Source of the DNA: Chloroflexi bacterium UBA4733
GTDB lineage: Bacteria; Chloroflexota; UBA4733
NCBI GenBank assembly: GCA_002404055.1
Contig: DHIZ01000315.1
Location: forward strand, 1-16,245
DNA: 16,245 nucleotides
Reading direction: 5' to 3'
The translations under genes and the position numbers were made by a program. Below, piece after piece: positions 13,248-16,245 of this stretch (position 1 is the first letter of the stretch; the number at the start of each line of letters is the position of its first letter). The notes under the pieces are model-generated. The model was not told where the DNA came from, ran no database searches, and was given only the letters and a program-made list of their open reading frames with translations.

Positions 13248-14551
13248 GCGACGACATTCTTTCCCTGCGGATCGGCCTGCTCGGCCTAGGCACCGTTGGC
13301 AGCGGCGTGGCGGAGTTCATTCAGCAGCGTTCCAGCCGCTTGACCGGGCTCTTCGGCTGCCAACTGCAACTGGCCCGCGTACTGGTGCGCGATCGGCGGA
13401 AGCAGCGGGCAACCGAGGTCCCGCCGCACCTGCTGACGACGGACCCTTCGGCCATTCTCGATGACCCGGACATCGCCATCGTTGTGGAAGTGCTAGGCGG
13501 CGAGCAGCCGGCCCTTGACTACATGCGCCGGGCCTTGCGCAACGGTAAGCATCTCGTCACCGCCAACAAGGAAGTGCTCGCCAAGCACGGACCGGAGCTG
13601 CTGGCGCTGGCGGCACAACACAACGTGGACCTCTACTACGAGGCCAGCGTGGGCGGCGGACTGCCGCTGATCGGCCCTTTCAAGCGCGACCTGCTGGCCA
13701 ACCAGATCAGCAGCGTGCGCGCCATCATCAACGGCACGACGAACTACATTCTCACGCGCATGGCGGAAGCCCAGGTCGATTTCGCGACGGCCCTGGCCGA
13801 AGCACAGGCCCTTGGCTATGCCGAGCCGGACCCGTACAACGACGTCAGCGGGCTGGACGCTGTGTACAAGCTGGCGATCCTCGCGACACTGGCCTTTCAC
13901 TCCGAGGTGCGTCCCGATCAGATTTACTGTGAAGGCATCACCAAACTCACAGCGCGCGACTTCCGCTTTGCGGCGGAGATGGGCTACCACATCAAGCTGC
14001 TCGCCATAGGTCACGACCGCGCGGAGGGGATCGAGGCACGGGTCCACCCATCGCTCGTACCTAAAGCACAACTGCTGGCCGGCGTGAACGGCGTCTACAA
14101 CGCGGTGGAGCTGGACGGCGACCTGGTCGGGCGGGTCGTGCTCTACGGTCGAGGCGCCGGCAGCCTGCCCACATCCAGCGCCATCGCCGGCGACCTGATC
14201 GACCTGGCGCGCAACATTCGCAAGGGCATCAGCAACCGCACCGAGGTCACGCTCGGCCCAACCCGCCCCGTGCTGCCGATCGAGGCGCTTTCCACCCGTT
14301 ACTACCTCCGCCTGCACGTGGCCGACCGGCCCGGCGTGCTGGCCGATATTGCCGCCGTGCTGGGCCGGCTGCAAATCAGCATCGCCGCCTTCATCCAGCA
14401 GGAAGTCGACGCCGCCCGCCAGAGCGCCGAAATCGTCATCGTCACCCACCGGGCACGCGAAGCGGATATGCGCGCCGCCATCGTTGAGTTCGAGGGCTTG
14501 CCGAGTGTGCTTGAGCTGGCGGCGTTGGTGCGCATTGAGGATGGTAACTAG
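13244..14551 (+). CDS. hom: Homoserine dehydrogenase
   Basis: Reduces aspartate semialdehyde to homoserine, the branch leading to threonine, methionine and isoleucine. The 435-residue protein has the nucleotide-binding GLLGLGTVGSGV (11-22), NGKHLVTANKEVLAKHG, EASVGGGLPLI, the catalytic-domain segment IINGTTNYILTRM, the EPDPYNDVSGLDAVYKLAILA region and GRGAGSLPTSSAIAGDL. A C-terminal ACT domain (from about residue 345, YYLRLHVADRPGVLADIAAVLGRLQISIAAF) suggests allosteric control, probably by threonine. The start is TTG 13244 in a TTGA overlap with the aminotransferase stop, so expression is probably coupled. No own Shine-Dalgarno is evident. Threonine synthase and homoserine kinase genes do not follow. 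Confidence 0.95.
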   Translation: MSDDILSLRIGLLGLGTVGSGVAEFIQQRSSRLTGLFGCQLQLARVLVRDRRKQRATEVPPHLLTTDPSAILDDPDIAIVVEVLGGEQPALDYMRRALRNGKHLVTANKEVLAKHGPELLALAAQHNVDLYYEASVGGGLPLIGPFKRDLLANQISSVRAIINGTTNYILTRMAEAQVDFATALAEAQALGYAEPDPYNDVSGLDAVYKLAILATLAFHSEVRPDQIYCEGITKLTARDFRFAAEMGYHIKLLAIGHDRAEGIEARVHPSLVPKAQLLAGVNGVYNAVELDGDLVGRVVLYGRGAGSLPTSSAIAGDLIDLARNIRKGISNRTEVTLGPTRPVLPIEALSTRYYLRLHVADRPGVLADIAAVLGRLQISIAAFIQQEVDAARQSAEIVIVTHRAREADMRAAIVEFEGLPSVLELAALVRIEDGN

Positions 14552-14745
14552 CCGCCGCGCTACGGTCGCTGCCAGGCCGCAGCAGGAGTTTACCGCAGCC
14601 AAACCCGTTCGTTTGCGGGCGGGCGCGACTGGCGCACCCGGCGATTACAGGAACAAACAACCTACGCCATCGTTGGCGCGACGTTCGTACACGCAACGCC
14701 GCCGGTAGGGGCGACCGCCTGGCGCGATCTCCTGGCTCCCGAGGC
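14552..14745. other. Intergenic stretch after hom
   Basis: No gene is supported here. A weak imperfect hairpin (14621-14639, GGG-C-GCG paired with CGC-A-CCC) is the only candidate for a hom terminator and lacks a T-run. Short frames in this stretch have no ribosome-binding site or recognisable product. Confidence 0.5.
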
Positions 14746-14769
14746 ACAGAAGGCTCCTTCTGTTATATT
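14746..14769 (+). promoter_or_regulatory. Operator-like palindrome abutting an extended -10
   Basis: ACAGAAGGCTCCTTCTGT (14746-14763) is a perfect 18-bp palindrome. Its last three bases (TGT) double as the TGn of an extended -10, followed directly by TATATT (14764-14769, five of six consensus). A protein bound there would block RNA polymerase. It lies 27 bp before a small ORF with a strong ribosome-binding site. The palindrome could instead be a weak hairpin ending hom transcripts. Confidence 0.45.
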
Positions 14770-14796
14770 CGAGCGGTGAAAACGAAGGAGTTGCCA

Positions 14797-14871
14797 ATGC
14801 CACCCACTGGGGAGTCGCTAGCTTGGACGCCCCCGCCGGTGCCTCTGCTCTCTGCGCGGGGATGGCCTTAG
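14797..14871 (+). CDS. Short ORF (24 aa) with strong ribosome-binding site
   Basis: ATG 14797 follows GAAGGAG (14784-14790) by 6 bp and opens a 24-codon frame, MPPTGESLAWTPPPVPLLSA..., ending in TAG 14869-14871. The peptide is proline-rich, has no membrane segment or cysteine, and matches nothing I recognise. Support comes only from the good ribosome-binding site and the promoter-like element at 14746-14769. Its stop overlaps by 4 bp the stop of the convergent secreted-protein gene. It may be a small protein, a leader peptide or a chance frame. Confidence 0.35.
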   Translation: MPPTGESLAWTPPPVPLLSARGWP

Positions 14872-15509
14872 ATGCGACGTGTGACGAGGCACAGTCCGCC
14901 CAATCCCGATAGGAGGAGGCCGAGCAACACGAGCTTGCCCCACACCCCAGTGCCTGTGCCTCCTGCACCGGTGCGGGGCATCTGGGCGGGAGCCTGGATG
15001 GGCGCAGCCGGGTGCGCCTGCAGATAGGCCTGCCACTTGACGGTCTGGGGATCGCTGGTGTCAGGCTTGGCGACCAACGACGAGATCTTGCCGCCTCGCG
15101 CCTGCACCGTCCAGATGTTGACCACACGGTCGACGCCAGCGGCATGGATGTTGCCGGCGACGTCGGTGACCTGGACCTTCACGACCACTGTGTCGGGCGC
15201 TGGAGGCGCCCCCACCGGCGTGACACTGATGTAGTGCTTGTGATCCGAGACGGTCTGCGCGAACTGCTGCTGGAGCACCGCTCGGCCGACACATGTCGAG
15301 TTCGGATATGCCGAACAGACACCCTTCCCCTGCCAGGTACCGTCCTCGGTGAACACGGCCGTTGCGGCGGCGGCGTCGCCCCGGTTGATGGCGGCGACGT
15401 ATTGCTGAACCAGCGCCAGCGGGTCGCCCGGCGCCGCCTGGGCCAGGGCGACCGACACCGGCAAGAATAAGGTAACCAGGGTGATCGCGAGGATGCGCCG
15501 CCGGTACAT
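14868..15509 (-). CDS. Secreted NTF2/SnoaL-like protein with C-terminal sorting signal
   Basis: A 213-residue exported protein. ATG 15509 is chosen because AGGAGGAGG lies about 6 bp ahead and it gives a clean signal peptide: MYRRR, a hydrophobic core, then ALAQA near residue 25. Residues about 28-160 read as an NTF2-like fold (PLALVQQYVAAINRGDAAAATAVFTEDGTW... then VVKVQVTDVAGNIHAAGVDRVVNIW). Two cysteines (GVCSAYPNSTC) may form a disulfide. The C-terminus has MPRTG (177-181), a glycine-rich spacer, a hydrophobic helix and TRRI, the layout of a sortase signal with Met replacing Leu of LPXTG. It is probably wall- or membrane-anchored. Ligand or reaction unknown; the fold serves many roles. A longer frame to 15665 lacks a ribosome-binding site. 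Confidence 0.8.
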   Translation of the reverse strand: MYRRRILAITLVTLFLPVSVALAQAAPGDPLALVQQYVAAINRGDAAAATAVFTEDGTWQGKGVCSAYPNSTCVGRAVLQQQFAQTVSDHKHYISVTPVGAPPAPDTVVVKVQVTDVAGNIHAAGVDRVVNIWTVQARGGKISSLVAKPDTSDPQTVKWQAYLQAHPAAPIQAPAQMPRTGAGGTGTGVWGKLVLLGLLLSGLGGLCLVTRRI

Positions 15510-15910
15510 GCTAGACCTCCTCCTACTCTCGGGAGCGGACGGGCCTGCCGCCCGCTCGTACTGAACGCCTGAGCGCCACGCTCTGAACTGTTGCGACTGC
15601 CATCCCTGATCGAAAACTTTCCACGGTACGGCGACACCCCGTCTCGTCTCAGCCTTGACCCGCAATCGACGCTGATGGCGGCAGCCCCCGCCACCGGCCT
15701 TCCGCGTCGTCGCGGTCGGCGCACCGACATCGCATCAGGCAGTGTAGGCGCGAACGAGCCATCCCGCTAGGCGCAAACCACGCAACCGCCCACGCATTCA
15801 CCCACGTAGTTGGTCTTGCCAGTCACGTTGCCGATTGCTATGCTGGGTGCGGGGCCTTCACAAGTCAGCCCGAAGGACAATCCGAAATGTTCCCGGTGGA
15901 GGGACGAACG
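15510..15910. other. Non-coding stretch of about 400 bp between divergent genes
   Basis: Apart from the ribosome-binding sites at both ends and a promoter-like pair at 15816-15844, nothing recognisable was seen. The frames present on either strand lack start signals or known motifs. Imperfect GC-rich complementarity around 15532-15556 could form a small hairpin in the 5' leader of the minus-strand gene. Confidence 0.5.
15816..15844 (+). promoter_or_regulatory. Candidate promoter of the XRE-ATPase regulator gene
   Basis: TTGCCA (15816-15821) and TATGCT (15839-15844) are separated by exactly 17 bp, and TGC precedes the -10 to give the TGn extension. Transcription would start near 15851, about 60 bp before the ATG at 15911. 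Confidence 0.45.
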
Positions 15911-16245
15911 ATGGAGCACTCCCAGACATTCGGTGCGTTGTTACGCTGTCACCGGATTGCGGCTGCATTGACGCAGGGGGAATTAGCGCAACGGGCGCAG
16001 GTAAGTGAGCGCGGCCTGAGTGACCTGGAGCGCGGCCTGCGGCGCGTGCCGCAGCAAACCACGCTGCGCCAACTCGGGGCAGCCTTGGCCCTCTCTCCTG
16101 AGGAAACCATTGCCTTTAGTGCTGCAGCACGACGCGGCCGCCGAGACTGGATCGGCAGTGACGGGGATACCGACTGGGCCGACCGAAGGCAGGCGTCTGC
16201 ATCCGCTCTCCTGCCGTACTCGCTGACGAGCTTCATCGGGCGCGA
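15911..16245 (+). CDS. XRE-family helix-turn-helix regulator with ATPase domain (cut by window end)
   Basis: The first 111 residues of a gene running off the window. Residues about 6-65 form a Cro/C1-type helix-turn-helix: FGALLRCHRIAAALTQGELAQRAQVSERGLSDLERGLRR, followed by TTLRQLGAALALSPEE. After a short linker come SLTSFIGR (about 104-111), the entry motif that in many Chloroflexota and actinobacterial regulators precedes 'ERE' and a Walker A loop of an NB-ARC/STAND-type ATPase, often with TPR repeats beyond. GGAGGG (15898-15903) lies 7 bp before ATG 15911; an in-frame ATG at 15887 with AAGGA ahead would add eight residues. Targets are unknown. It could regulate itself or the neighbouring secreted-protein gene. 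Confidence 0.85.
   Translation, partial: MEHSQTFGALLRCHRIAAALTQGELAQRAQVSERGLSDLERGLRRVPQQTTLRQLGAALALSPEETIAFSAAARRGRRDWIGSDGDTDWADRRQASASALLPYSLTSFIGR

Noticed and set aside
13493..14602. Long minus-strand frame (369 codons) opposite homoserine dehydrogenase
   Set aside because: The hom product is unmistakable; the opposite frame has no recognisable motif or ribosome-binding site.

Overview
The window is a GC-rich bacterial chromosome segment, most probably from a Chloroflexota bacterium (Thermomicrobia/Sphaerobacter-like; an inference). Three things point that way: a cut-off regulator at the right edge pairs a Cro/C1 helix-turn-helix with a 'LTSFIGR' ATPase entry motif, an architecture common in that phylum; nested palindromic intergenic repeats; and an LL-diaminopimelate-type aminotransferase. 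A monoderm-type C-terminal sorting signal fits too. No phage, transposase, CRISPR, tRNA or rRNA gene was seen.

Left part (1-4669): a degenerate copy of the ribD leader and first codons (24-137), a small gene pair (255-738, the second member apparently broken), then a complete riboflavin operon ribD-ribE-ribBA-ribH (1099-4669) in which every junction overlaps. It is headed by a clear FMN riboswitch (804-941) with its own terminator (957-1007). Nine bases of the aptamer's 5' side are exactly complementary to the terminator's 5' arm, which gives a simple antitermination switch. A second hairpin hides the ribD Shine-Dalgarno, and that leader segment is what is duplicated at the window start.

Middle (4670-11572): a long inverted repeat and a 15-bp tandem repeat separate ribH from a convergent DHH-family phosphoesterase gene. 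Next come a class I mannose-6-phosphate isomerase (manA) and, divergent from it, hemA (glutamyl-tRNA reductase, first step of C5 tetrapyrrole synthesis). hemA runs 59 bp into the tail of a convergent gene for an adenine-deaminase-like protein whose fold is intact but whose metal and catalytic residues are all replaced. That gene lies 4 bp behind a DUF3048 lipoprotein gene. A 108-bp cloverleaf-like palindrome and a perfect 13-bp hairpin follow.

Right part (11573-16245): an A-type Fe-S carrier is divergent from an aspartate-family amino-acid pair (DapL-like aminotransferase overlapping homoserine dehydrogenase). After that come a 24-codon ORF with a strong ribosome-binding site behind a palindrome/extended -10 element, a secreted NTF2-like protein ending in an MPRTG sorting signal, about 400 bp of mostly empty DNA, and the start of the XRE-ATPase regulator.

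The items most worth following up are the adenine deaminase pseudoenzyme, the duplicated riboflavin leader with layered control, and the two nested palindromic elements.
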